A stretch of 64,000 nt of DNA from Oxytricha trifallax (taxonomy: Eukaryota; Ciliophora; Spirotrichea; Sporadotrichida; Oxytrichidae): positions 1 to 64,000 of the forward strand of contig ARYC01000068.1 of NCBI GenBank assembly GCA_000711775.1, in the 5' to 3' direction. The notes under the pieces are model-generated. The model was not told the origin of the DNA, did no database searches, and saw only the letters and a list, made by a program, of their open reading frames with translations. Of the stretch, positions 48,540 to 59,338 are shown piece after piece. The translations under genes were made by a program, and so were the position numbers. The stretch's first letter is position 1, and each line of letters begins with the position of its first letter.

Positions 48540-49500
48540 TAGAGAACGAATACTGAATCTTCATTTAATAGAGAAATCTTCAAGTCTTTAAATGATGAAT
48601 AGAATGTTAAGGTATTTATATATCAAATTAGTCTTAAACTTTAAATTTTAAATGAAGTTGAATCAATCTAAGCCAATGTTTCTTTAAGCTCGTGGTCTAT
48701 AAATAGAACTCGTTAAACCTATGGACTTAATAATAAATCAATGGAAAATGATTTATTGCAAGAAAAATTAAGAGGGTCGATGAGAAACTTAAGTAACAAT
48801 AATACCAGGGATGATGGTCCTCATATTGATGCCTTTGTAGGAGTATTTATAATTCCTTATGCTGCGCTTATTATCATATAGTATTTTATAATAATATTCA
48901 TTAAATGTGCCATTTAATGCAAATAATTTATTTTTTAATATAATTATCTTGCTAGTTTGCTTTTAGAACATTTTTAATTATATAAATGAGAAGTTCAAAT
49001 TTAAATTATTATTTATTTGAAATTATAATTAAAAAGTATGTTATACTAAATAATCAATGATTTTTTATTTTTAATTAACTATTTTTATTGATGATCAAAA
49101 TAGTGTAAATTTTATTAATTTGCAAATTACTATGCAAATACAAATATAGAGAAGGCAAAGCCAAAAGGGTTTGCAAAAAGAGAAAAGATAATATTTGCAA
49201 AGCCTTTGTTCCAAGACATAGGAAACCAACTTCATTATTAAATTAGGCGAAGATTAATGGACAAGTAGGAGAGCCCAACTTCGAAATTATGGAATAAGCT
49301 TGAAAAATATTTATTAAATGTTTTGGAAAATTATTAATCTTTATAAATATTTCTAAGCTGTAATCATGAACCAAGCTTTGCAATAAAATTAAATCTTAAT
49401 GATGTCTTAGTAGATTACTAAAAGTAATTAAATCATGCCACAACCCAATGCATTTTATAGTGATCAATATCAAGCAAATATGTTTGTATTTTATAATATA
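48540..49500 (+). CDS. Gene B copy 4, unrecognised membrane/Cys-motif protein
   Basis: Segments on the plus strand: RTNTESSFNREIFKSLNDEQ (48540); LRGSMRNLSNNNTRDDGPHI followed by a hydrophobic run (VGVFIIPYAALIII, 48770-48880); CKYKYREGKAKRVCKKRKDN with ICKAFVPRHRKP and GQVGEPNFEIM (49130-49300). After an ATG pointer come MNQALQQNQILMMSQQITKS and MPQPNAFYSDQYQANM (49365-49480). The same order is seen in copies 5 and 6. A Cys motif of the form CKYKYREGKAKxVCKxCxxxxCK...RH follows a membrane segment. The function cannot be named. Confidence 0.5.
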
Positions 49501-49579
49501 AGTTTTGATTTTTTTAATTTGTTAATTATTATGCTATAGTAATAAAGACATGACAATGATATGATTACTCAAAATGAAA

Positions 49580-49870
49580 TATATTCTAGCTTACCTGATC
49601 TCAACAGTCATATATCTTCTCCCTCTCGTAATCCCTTGAATCATATAGAGCAACCATAAAAAAAGTTAAATCTGAATTCCTAATGCGATGGTTTCAATAG
49701 CAGTACTATAAGTTTACTTTCAAATCAAACTGCTAATACATAAGTTGCAAACAATTTGGATCAAAATTAACTAGAATTGAATTCATCTACGAGGGACCAG
49801 TAGCTTGAGTAGCACGAGTTTATAAACACTTAAGACACTCATTTTGTTCCTTAAACCTTATATTAAAATG
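49580..49870 (-). CDS. Gene C copy 4, unrecognised
   Basis: Minus strand: FKEQNECLKCLQTRATQATG, PSQMNSI (49850-49785), then after a likely IES or lesion TYSTAIETIALGIQIQLFLW, LLYMIQGITRGRRYMTVEIR (49710-49600). A CxxC pair and a hydrophobic segment are visible. Best preserved of three copies; converges on gene B copy 4. Confidence 0.4.
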
Positions 49871-50543
49871 CAAATGAGACAATGTACTCGCAGAATAACT
49901 TAAATCAGTTTATTTAATTTTATTTTTAATTAAAAATCTATAGTAGTCCAATCCTGCATTTATACATTCACCGTAATAATAAACTCCATGAAGATCATAA
50001 AAACGGCCTACCTTCATCCTTAAGATAAAGCAAATTGAGTTAAAATAAATATTATATTAAAATAAATCTATAATATGTCTTTATTTTAAAAACTCCTAAT
50101 AATCACTAATTAAAAAAATATTATTTGTAATTATTACTACTTATGATTAAATTAAGTTTTATTAAGCAATTGAAATTTTATAAATTTTAACAAATTTAAA
50201 AATTTGTAATTTTATAATTCATTCTCGTTATTTAAATATTAAATAACAAATATTAAACCATGCTTCTTATTAAATTAAAAAGTCTAAAATTCTATAATGA
50301 TCTATTTTTATTTGAAGGTCTAATTGAAAATATTTGTTATACTTAACCTTAAGAATAATGAAATGAATATGAAAAGTTATATCTAATTTCAATTAAATTT
50401 TAATTAATTTTATAATACATTAAAAAGTTTAATGTTTAAAAAACCCCAAAACTTATTATTTCATTCAAGTATTTATAATATTGTAGGAATACATTGAAAA
50501 TTGGGAAATTAAATACATTTAAATTAATTATTTATTAAATTAT
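49871..50543. other. Spacer, nothing recognised
   Basis: AT-rich. No repeat or frame of note apart from similarity to 40620-40990 at its start. Confidence 0.5.
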
Positions 50544-50820
50544 TGGCAGTTAAAGTCGGCCAATTTAAACGATCTAGGGCTCATTCGATAGAGAATTTAA
50601 AATTAGATGGACTTTATTATTGGCTATACTATTTTATCGCATCCCTAGAGCGAGATAACTCGACTTTAAATTTAATGAATTTAGATGATATTAATTAAAG
50701 TCGAAATATCTCACTCCCTCGATGAGATAAAATAGTACCGCCAGCAATAAAGTCCAGCTAATTTTGAATTCTTTATTGAATGAGCCTAAGATCGTTTAAA
50801 TTGGCCGACTTTAACTGCCA
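50544..50820. mobile_element. MITE with TGGCAGTTAAAGTC ends, best copy
   Basis: TGGCAGTTAAAGTCGGCCAA (from 50544) faces TTGGCCGACTTTAACTGCCA (to 50820). Pairing continues inward over about 125 bp per arm, with TATTTTATCGCATCCCTAG against CTCGATGAGATAAAATA. The loop is about 30 bp. Sister copies are at 36101-36375 and 56482-56766. Confidence 0.88.
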
Positions 50821-51345
50821 CAAATTTTAATTAATTATTAATTTTATTATAAATAATTTATCAATTTTGAATTTATTCCAACAATATTATAAATAAAATT
50901 AAATAGATCGCCAAAAAATGCTAGTTAAATCAATCTACTAATAATAATATTTTGTTTAAGATAGCTATTTATAATGTAAAAATCATTATAAAATATATTT
51001 AAAAATTTATCATTTATTATTTTTTTTATTTTGATGGGTGTTTAAAAGTACCCTCTTTAAGAAAACTATTCCTACACTTATTAATAAAAATATTAAAATA
51101 TTTTTATCTTAATTCTTAAATAGATAGGCATCTTAGCCTAATAAAACCTATGATATAATTAAACAATTACTAATTAAAGAATGTTAAACAATATCTATTA
51201 CATTTTATTCACAAATTGTTATTTATAATATTATTCCATTTTTAACAGAGAGACAAAGAGTAATAAAAATTGCTAAATCAAATAAATTATTAATACTCAA
51301 TAGAATTACTATGAAAAGAGTTATTAATAAATGTAAATTAAATAT
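50821..51345. other. Spacer downstream of U5, nothing recognised
   Basis: AT-rich. Gene D segments seen before U3 and U4 were not found here. Confidence 0.5.
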
Positions 51346-54300
51346 TCAATTGATTTTAACTGAGTATACTTCAATTTCCAAAACTTTAAATTTATACTCA
51401 CCAGCGAGATACTTATTGTTAAGTGGTAAATTATAGCTATAGCCGTAGCAGGAATAACTATTCTTATTTATGTTGCAGTTATCACTCAATTGTAAATCAT
51501 GACCACCCCCGAATGCAACCAAAGAGTTTGGATGATGGAAAACTGCTTTTATAAAGTGCTTCTAAATTGGATGAAGGGACTTTTTATTCAATTAAAAGAG
51601 AAAAGCTTGTCTATCTTCTTTCCAATCAACTTTTGAATTCCACGAAACGCTTTAAATTTTCTTTAATTAATTGTTATTAAAGTAAGATTTATTAATTAAG
51701 AAAATTATAAAGATGTAAATTTGGACCCTTTAATGATTAAAATAAAAATAATTTAAAGAAATATAATTTACTTGTATAGCCTCCAAATGTTTGTCCAAAC
51801 TCGCTTAGGACAAAAGTAATAGTGGGTCCCTGATTATCACATAGTTAATGAAACTTGGAAGCTGAATAACCGTCTCTTGATCCTTAATACAAAAGCTTAA
51901 AGCTTGCTTTGTCCCAATCTTTCATATAATAAAAAATTCCTATGTATTGTAAAATTCATGTAAGCACCTATTGTACAGGACTTCAACTTTACTAATTCAC
52001 AATTTACCAATTGAACGAATTACTAATATTATAAACATGTAACGAGATTATTAAATTATATTATTTACCAATAATATTTGTCAATAAGGCTCTACATTTA
52101 TCTAGTCCTTGTCTTAGGGGTTATTATCGATTTAAATCATTTATCTATCACTTCCTTTAAACTCGTTTGATTGCTTATTTTCTTCTTAAGGCTACCCGTG
52201 AAGTTTATAGTAAGATATAGATAGCTTAATCAAATCTTCTTATCTGACGAAATCTTTTAGCAGCAATTTAGTGTTGTTTAAAATATTAAATTAATTTAAT
52301 AGTTTAAATAGTATTTTTGTTCAGCATTGAGATGAAGTCAATTTATAGATTAAATTTAATTATAATTAAAATCACTACTAGACAGGATTTAAGACTGGTT
52401 GAGGTTACTATTGAGTTTTGACTTTATATTAGTGATCATTTCTAGTTATTTGTCTAAGAGAGGGTTGATAAAAGTGAGATATTCCTTAAAGTTTTCGGGG
52501 TTTACTTTATGTAACGTACCACCATTGTGTGTTTAGTTCAATAATTTAAATAATAATAATAATAATAATAATATGATCACAATGAGTTCTCTGGGGACCC
52601 CCGATCAAAATTGGTTTTTAGTGCAAATAAGGGACAAGCCCTTTAGTTAATTGGAGATTCTCTCCTGTATACTAAGTTTTCATCTTCTTCTGTTGTTTCT
52701 TCTCTTTCCTCCTCTTCCTTTTCCTTTGGTTCTTCTTTGATTATTTCTTCTCTTGCCTCCTCTTCTGGGCTTAGAGTGGAGGATTTAGATTGTTTCTCCT
52801 TATTCCTTGATTTAAATTATGAGTAGAAAGTGTTTGACATTGATTTAGAATTTTAATTCCTTGGATGCTATGAAATCTTTGCATCTTGTGGTGATGAGTT
52901 ATATAAAATCGCTCTTCATAAAATATGTGTCTTTTTAGAGACATTTGATGTAGATTTCTACCTTGTTTAGGTGTTGGTGATAGTCTGTTGAGACTGAAAG
53001 GCAGCTGAGTTCATTAGCAGTGATGTTTTTCATGAGAATTACTGTTAAAAGTCTGAAAAATTGGATTGAAATAGGTTTTTTGTAGTGTATTGAGCCTGTT
53101 TTTTCTTTTATCTCAGTGCCTAATAAAGCGTCATCCATGTTAAACCATGATAGTAAGACTACCTTGGAAAGCTTATGTAGCATGGCGTTGATGACATTTG
53201 AGAACTCTTTGATTTTATCAAAGAGAGATGTGTTGATAGTATTGAGCCAAATTGAGACGAAGGATTCTCTTGTGTCGAATCTCTCTATCAGTTGTGCTTA
53301 AGTGATAGTCTGCATATCTTTATAGTTATTAGTTTAATAATTATAATCCTGGTCTTATTTTTTATTATTTAATACTAAATTTTAAGGTTCAACTTTTAAT
53401 TGTTAATTTGGTATTTAGTACTATCTTTTCCCGATGACGTATTTAACGTTTGTATTTTCGCAAATTTTGCGGACGTGATTCCTGAACACCTCTGAGTGTT
53501 CGGATTAACTGTCTATGTAGTAGGTATGCTGACTAGAACTTTCCTCCATGGAGGCTTCTTAGTCGTAGGCATCGTATTTTTGTTTATCTTCCTCTGAGCT
53601 CCATTCATCTCCGTTTTCGGAGTAAAGCACCTTTTTGTTATCAAGTTTAGGTTTCTATTGAAGTCATTGAGGATGTTTTTATATTCTCGGTACTTTTTTT
53701 CGAAGTCTTCGAGCTCTTTTTGGTATTAACTATCTCTGATCACATAGTGATCAGATAGAGCGACTTCTTGTGGTGGGGAAGCTGGTTTTTCCATTTCAGG
53801 AGCTTAGTTTAAGGTCTGATAAATCTGTTGTTTATAGCTGCTAGTCTCAACATCTGGATAAGTTGTTGAGTCCAGAGTTGAACTTAGTCATCCTTGTTTT
53901 CTTAGTCGTATTGGAGCTTAGTAAGGTGTATTTAAAATTGGTTAAGTATATTTAGCCTTTCCTTATGAGCTTTCTAGCGATGAAGGTTAGGATTTCTAGC
54001 ATGTGTAGTCCCCACTGTTCTCTGTTGTTATTTATGATATCAATTGTGTATTATGCTAGGTGATGTGTTTGGTTATTTTCTACATCTCCCTATATGATAT
54101 CTCTTTGTGTTTTGCTCAGTATACACATTCTGTGTATCTTATTTAATAAATTTTTGCACTTAATTAATAATTTAAATAATTGAAATGTTATATAATTTTA
54201 TAATTGAAAATTAAAATGAATCCTTTTTTAATTAAAAGTTTCTAAACAAATAAAATGTGAATTTTAAATAATAAAATCTATTATTATAATTTAATTTTGT

Positions 54301-55292
54301 CAATTTTAATTATCTTTATAATTTTATAAATAAAATCAGAAATGGAATCTTTCAAAAATTTGATGAATTTATATTCTCAATTTGCTTAATCCAGCATGTT
54401 TAATTAATATCATATTAAATATATTGATACTGAAATTTAAATGCATTTATTCTTATATTTATTGAGTGGTCTAGCTGAGAGCATAAATAGCAGACAATTT
54501 TATCACATTAACCACAATAATACTCTGAGTAGTATTCCTTATGCTTCTCACACACTAATCTGAATTATATTTTTTAAAAATATACATCTATAGCAAATTT
54601 AAAATACTAATCTAAGTACATCCATAGATTTGAGCTTGTTGATGATCTTTCTACTCTGTACAGGCTTCACTCTTTTCTCGATTTCATGTTCAATGTCAAA
54701 ACAGCATGCATAGGTTCCATCTAATTAAATTATTTGGTAATTAATACGGAGAATTAACATGTTAAAGGCAAATATTCCTACTGGATTGAATTCCTATCTC
54801 TAGAATTTATTTCAATAGAAAGATTAACTAACTAAAGGGAAATAATACTAAAAGTTAATCTTCTCAAACTCTAAACTTTCATTCGTCCAAGCAATTAATC
54901 ATGTGGTTCCTTATTGAGGACATGATCATTAAGAACCTTTGTATACTTCTTTTAACAAGTATAGACTCAAAAGAATCCTATCGAGTAATCCAATTGCTTT
55001 TACCAATAAAATATATCCAGTGAACCCACGAATTAGAATACCCCAACCCATTAGACTAAGTTAGTCAACAAACCTTATGAACTTTAGGTTAGAAATAAGG
55101 TTTCATCTTATTTTTAAACTAATTTATTTTAATAGCAGTCAAGGCAGATCTCATCTCCACAATATATTATATATCAATACATTCTTAATTATTTATTAAT
55201 ATTATTCAATCACAATCAAGTATGACTGGAATATGTGAAGTCAGATTATATGAGCTTGAACAATTCAGACAGTAAAATAATGAACTTTCCAT
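51346..55292 (-). CDS. U5: RING-like/B-box/TLDc protein gene, micronuclear, ten MDSs
   Basis: MDS1 55211-55292, MDS2 split into 55104-55163 and 54606-54722, MDS3 54463-54561, MDS4 52370-52532, MDS5 52319-52338, MDS6 52083-52278, MDS7 51955-52028, MDS8 51771-51925, MDS9 51346-51652; TGA at 51346. An extra 386-bp IES (54723-55108) with CATCT pointer interrupts MDS2 only in this copy. Other pointers: CACAAT complement (1/2), AGATTAGT (2/3), TT (4/5), AAC (5/6), TATT (6/7), ATGAA (7/8, IES 34 bp), AAG (8/9). The MDS3/4 join is unclear. The MDS3/4 IES contains a 1.6-kb retroposon-like insertion. TLDc motifs are intact (FGGYTS, SWNS, YLAGEYKF). Confidence 0.83.
52600..53330 (-). CDS. Unrecognised ORF region 2 of the U5 insertion
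   Basis: Minus-strand frame from about 53310: LIERFDTRESFVSIWLNTIN, then MLHKLSKVVLLSWFNMDD, ITANELSCLSVSTDYHQHLN, to about 52930. Downstream two frames compete: a Lys/Arg/Gly-rich one (KPRRGGKRRNNQRRTKGKG) and an acidic one (LSPEEEAREEIIKEEPKEKE, ending SPENSL and TGA at about 52590). The acidic frame, starting MSNTFYSQFKSRNKEK, is more natural at its end. No family recognised. Confidence 0.4.
53400..54130 (-). CDS. Unrecognised ORF region 1 of the U5 insertion, frameshifted
   Basis: From ATG about 54131 a frame reads MCILSKTQRDII, LHMLEILTFIARKLIRKG, to TGA near 53860. An overlapping frame from ATG about 53797 reads MEKPASPPQEVALSDHY, ELEDFEKKYREYKNILNDF (helical, charged). After a shift near 53650 it continues as VLYSENGDEWSSEEDKQKYD, EASMEESSSQHTYYIDSQ, EVFRNHVRKICENTNVKYVI. 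The acidic coiled-coil-like segment resembles retroelement ORF1 proteins in style only. No family assigned. Confidence 0.4.
54723..55108. other. U5-specific IES inside MDS2
   Basis: 386 bp absent from the other five copies, bounded by AGGTTCCATCTAA and AGGTTTCATCTTA (CATCT exact at 54718-54722 and 55104-55108). Removing it with one CATCT restores the frame (QKQDGTYACCFDIEHE). It is less AT-rich than usual IESs (for example GTGGTTCC, GAGGACATGATC, CCCCAACCC). No ORF or family recognised. It may be a recent insertion that became an IES. Confidence 0.75.
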
Positions 55293-56481
55293 TTTGATTA
55301 GAAATAAAGGTTTTAAATAAAGATATATTATATTTGATTCTATTTAATTAGTTATAAGGTGAATCTACTTTTAGCTACAATATAAATCTTAAATGTCATT
55401 TCTTAAGATTAAAATCTTCTTTTATTCTGAGATATAGTATTCATTTAGAATTTAATAAAGAATTCAAGAAATCTGAAATAAATAATATTTCACTTTATAA
55501 ATTAGTAATTAATTTTATATTTATTTTGGTTTAATTATTTGTATTCCCTATTTTAAATATATAATTTACTTCATTCTATCTTGGTAAACACGAATACCAG
55601 AACAAAATATTATTAATTATAGATAAAAAGGGGGTTTAATATTTAATCTTTTCTGACAATATTATGTGCAATTAAAAAATATATTCGATAAATAAATGAA
55701 AAATAAGATTTTTAAAAAAAAAGAATGAGTATAAATATCGATTTATTAATATATATTGGAGTTCAACTACTAAATACTACTTTATAAAAATATTAAATGC
55801 CTTAGAAATTTTATGAAGAATATATTTAATTTTTAGCAAAATCTGATCAGGCATTTCCGTTTAGTAGTGATATCTATCTAAAGTAAATCAAAACGATTTT
55901 TATATTCTTGTGAAGAAATATTTTAGACAATTTTCATTGTTCATTTTAATACTTATGATATTTTTTAATAAAAATAAATGATTAAAGTTTAACATATTAT
56001 TATTAATTTGTTTATTTTTTTATGATAGCTGAAAGATTTATTCAATAATATAATCTGCTTATTTTCGCATTAACTTTAATATTAGGTTTTAATTGTAATA
56101 TTTCAAGTGAGCTCTCTACTAATAAAAATGTTTTAGCTGTAAAGACTAAATACAATTTATTAATAATTTTGCTTTGTCGTAGTATTTACAAATGATTCTA
56201 TATTTAAGTTGTTTTGGTAAATTTATAGGACTAGCAAATTATACTCACTAGAATTAATAATATTTTAATCATAAACTAATTATTAAACATTAATAAAGTA
56301 TTAGTTAATTGTAAGTGCTTGATAAATTAAAAACTTAATAAATTTAATGAGGAGGTTTCTGGGGTGGGTTATGGGGATAATTAGCTTATATTGATTAAAA
56401 ATATTATTTTTTCCAATTATTTTAGGTATACATTTGAATTTGTAAAATTAAAATAAAATTAAATAATTATTCATTAAATTA
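55293..56481. other. U5 flank and spacer, no gene seen
   Basis: AT-rich. The usual 5' flank block is weaker here than in U1-U4. Confidence 0.5.
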
Positions 56482-56766
56482 TTGGCTAATAACTTTCTAG
56501 AAACCTCGACAATATAGTACTTTTTCTAAAGAGAATTTAAATTAGCAATACTTTACAATTGACAGTAGTACCCCTTTATTGTATCCTTGAAGCGAGATTG
56601 TTTGATATTAATTTGAGGTTATAATTAAATGGATTTAGTGGGATCAAATTAAAGTCGAGTTATCTAGCTCAAGAAATGTTTTAAAAAATAGTAAAGCCAA
56701 TCTAATTTTGAATTGTCTAACAAATGAACCCAAATCATTTAATTTCGGTCATCTTTACAGCAACTA
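56482..56766. mobile_element. MITE with TGGCAGTTAAAGTC-type ends, degraded copy
   Basis: Same size and internal landmarks as 50544-50820 (GAATTTAAATTAG, ACTATTTT-like, TAAAGTCGAGTTATCT, AATGAACCCAAATCATTTAA) but with many changes at both ends. Confidence 0.6.
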
Positions 56767-57399
56767 TTTAGATTCATTTAATAAATTTAATTTGATATAA
56801 TTTCCCAGTTTTGAATGTATTCTTACATAATTAAAAATCAAAAAAATGTTGGATAAAAATATAGATAAATAAAACATAAAAATATTTCAAAATATTATTT
56901 TTAAAAACTTACTAAGTGTTTTCAATTAGTTTAAATTAAATTATATTTCATATATTATTATTAGGGGGTGATGAAAGTCCTTATTTCGAATTATGATGAA
57001 AATAATATTAAGATTGAAATAGAGCTGGGTTTTGCTCTTATAAATTTGTAAACCTTTTAAACAAAAATTTTAATAATTTAGTTAATATGATGCTTTATTT
57101 GCGTCTTCTTTTATAATTTAGGGTTATTATTGATTAAATTAATAATTTATTTAATCTGGCTCATCGTTTGATTGTTCTAAAGGTTATTATTTTTCATTTT
57201 AATTTAAGTTGAAATTGCTTAAAACCTTGGGAGGTGGAATTATTATATACTATCTTTTTATATACTTATAACTGCTCGTTTACTTAACTCCCAGTAAATT
57301 TTCTAAGATCCATTTTAATTGGCCACTTTGATCTTTAAAAATAATTCTTTAATATCTAAATATGCAATTCACATTTTTTTTGTTAATTTAATAAATGTA

Positions 57400-58800
57400 A
57401 ATAAGATTTTTTTAAAAATTTACTCCTTAAAACTTAGTTGGAATTTGCAGTTTAATTATAAGGTAAATCATTAAAGCTTTAATTAAATCCATTTATAAGA
57501 AAACTTATATCCTCATAATTACATTAGTTTTATGGACTATTGAAGGAAGTTAAGAGATTTAGATTTTCTTGTGTGTTTTCGATTTTGTTATTGCCTTCAT
57601 GATTGAATGATAAATTTTAATTTTAATCTTATTCTAATTGAAAAACAGAGACATCAATTATAGGTTAATTTGCAAAATTTATACCGTTTTGTTATAAATA
57701 CTTTGAGCACGAAGGCATGTATAAAAATATACTATTGGATAATAAATCTTATATTATAAATAAAGCATGGCAGGAATATTTATTGCTGGAAATTACCCGC
57801 GGTTAAAGTTCAGTGGCTATAACATATTTTAGTTAGTTAACTGTATTTTTTGCTATATTAATTAGAGTTAATTTAATTGTGAGGTTTGGTGATTAAAGAG
57901 GATAGCTTATAAATAATAAAATTTTTACAATCCTTGACTAATTAAAATTAAGTCTTTTAAAAATTAATATATACCAAGCTTGTTTCATAATTTCCATATT
58001 AACTTAACCAACTTATCCAACTTTTTTAGGCTGATTTAATTATGAGTTTGGTTTTTTATGTCTAGGCACTCTTGATTTGCAAATGATATTTGAGCATTTT
58101 TTTTAAACTAACTTGGCTTTGCCTTCTCTGTATTTATATTTGCAATGTAGCTTGACAATTTAAAAATTAGAGTATTTACTGTATTTAATTAAATTTTAAT
58201 TAAAATAAGCAAAATTTATGATAATTTGTTTAAAAATTAAGAATAAATGACTAATTCTTTGATTAAAGAGGAAATGATTCTTTTTAATAGAATTTATTTA
58301 TATGTTAACTAAATGAATTTTCCTATGGTAATAATACTCAAGTGGAAATAAATTATAAAAATTAATTAAAAACTTATCAAAAATTAAACTTTAAATTATA
58401 TCATTATTTAAATAAGAAAATTGTCTTATCACATATGAATGATTGATAAATTAAATAATATATACTTAAATGACAGCAGGTAAGACACGTAAAATAAAAA
58501 TGAATATTCAACCATTTCTTATAAAAAATTATAACTTTAAAGAGAATATATCATATTTTATCTAATTATAAAAAAAACAAAACATATCTATTGTAGTAAT
58601 AATAAAATTAAATAATTAATTTATGACAAGAAACGCAAAAACAATCATTGCATATAAAAAGATTAATCCAGGTTATATTGCAAATCCTGTCATTTCTTCA
58701 TCACTTAAATTTCTGAATTTTCTTAGTAAGGAAACTGTTTTGTTTGAATTTTTATTTTTGTAATTGGTATCGTCGTTTGTATTCAAACTTTAAGAATTTT
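57400..58800 (-). CDS. Gene B copy 5, MDS-split, opposite orientation
   Basis: Reading right to left. Segment 58800-58624: NTNDDTNYKNKN, LLRKFRNLSDEEMTGFAIQ and a hydrophobic run (LIFLYAMIVFAFLV). Pointer TTGTCA joins 58158-57975: HCKYKYREGKAKLVQKKCSN, ICKSRVPRHKKPNS, GQVGQVNMEIM. Pointer TATG joins 57830-57765: QPLNFNRGQFPAINIPAM. Pointer GCATG joins 57719 leftward: Ser/Asn/Gln-rich tail with NGINFANQPIIDVSVFQLEQ, IENTQENLNLLTSFNSPQN, running to about 57420. All three joins restore the frame. One Cys of the motif is Gln here (TAA). Expected membrane-anchored with a disordered tail; function unknown. Confidence 0.6.
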
Positions 58801-59338
58801 TCCATTAGTCGAATTCGATTGAATAATTTTATATAAAAAAGAAAGATGCTTAATTACAAAATTTGGAGAAATATTTTTTTAATTTCCAAAATGAATTTTA
58901 AAAATTATTTAAAAATCAATTGAAGACTATTACACTTATTTTCTGTTGATACTTAGAATTTAAAGAATATGTTAACTAAGTGATTTAACCTTTTTCATTA
59001 GCTCAAGTTTATTATTCTAAGAGTACCACTGTAATAGTTGAAAGTATCTAAATTATGAATAGTTTTACATTGATATCCAATTGAAATTAAAATATATTAT
59101 AGTATGATGAATAATTTTTTAATTGAATTTCGAATCTGTTCTGATCAATAGTATATTTAAGAATTATAATTCGATTTCATTTTTATAATTCATTAAAATA
59201 AAAAATGTCCAAATGAAATAGATTATACTCCTTTTAATTGAGGAAATTCAATCAATATTAATTTTGAATGTTAGCTATTAATCATTATTTATTAATAAGT
59301 TGATAAATACATTTATGTTTGATTCCTTAATTTAATGA
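58801..59338. other. Spacer between gene B copy 5 and U6
   Basis: AT-rich, nothing recognised. More N-terminal parts of gene B may lie here. Confidence 0.4.

Larger units (their letters stand above)
52555..54165 (-). mobile_element. Retroposon-like insertion with (AAT)n tail, in a U5 IES
   Basis: GC-richer block with coding-like minus-strand frames, flanked by a 15-bp direct repeat AATAATTTAAATAAT (52540-52554, 54166-54180). On the minus strand it ends in a run of ATT repeats just before the left repeat, like the simple-sequence tail of some non-LTR retroelements. No reverse transcriptase is visible, so it is either a 5'-truncated or non-autonomous element or a retroposed gene. The AT-rich direct repeat could be chance, so the class is inference. 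Confidence 0.6.
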
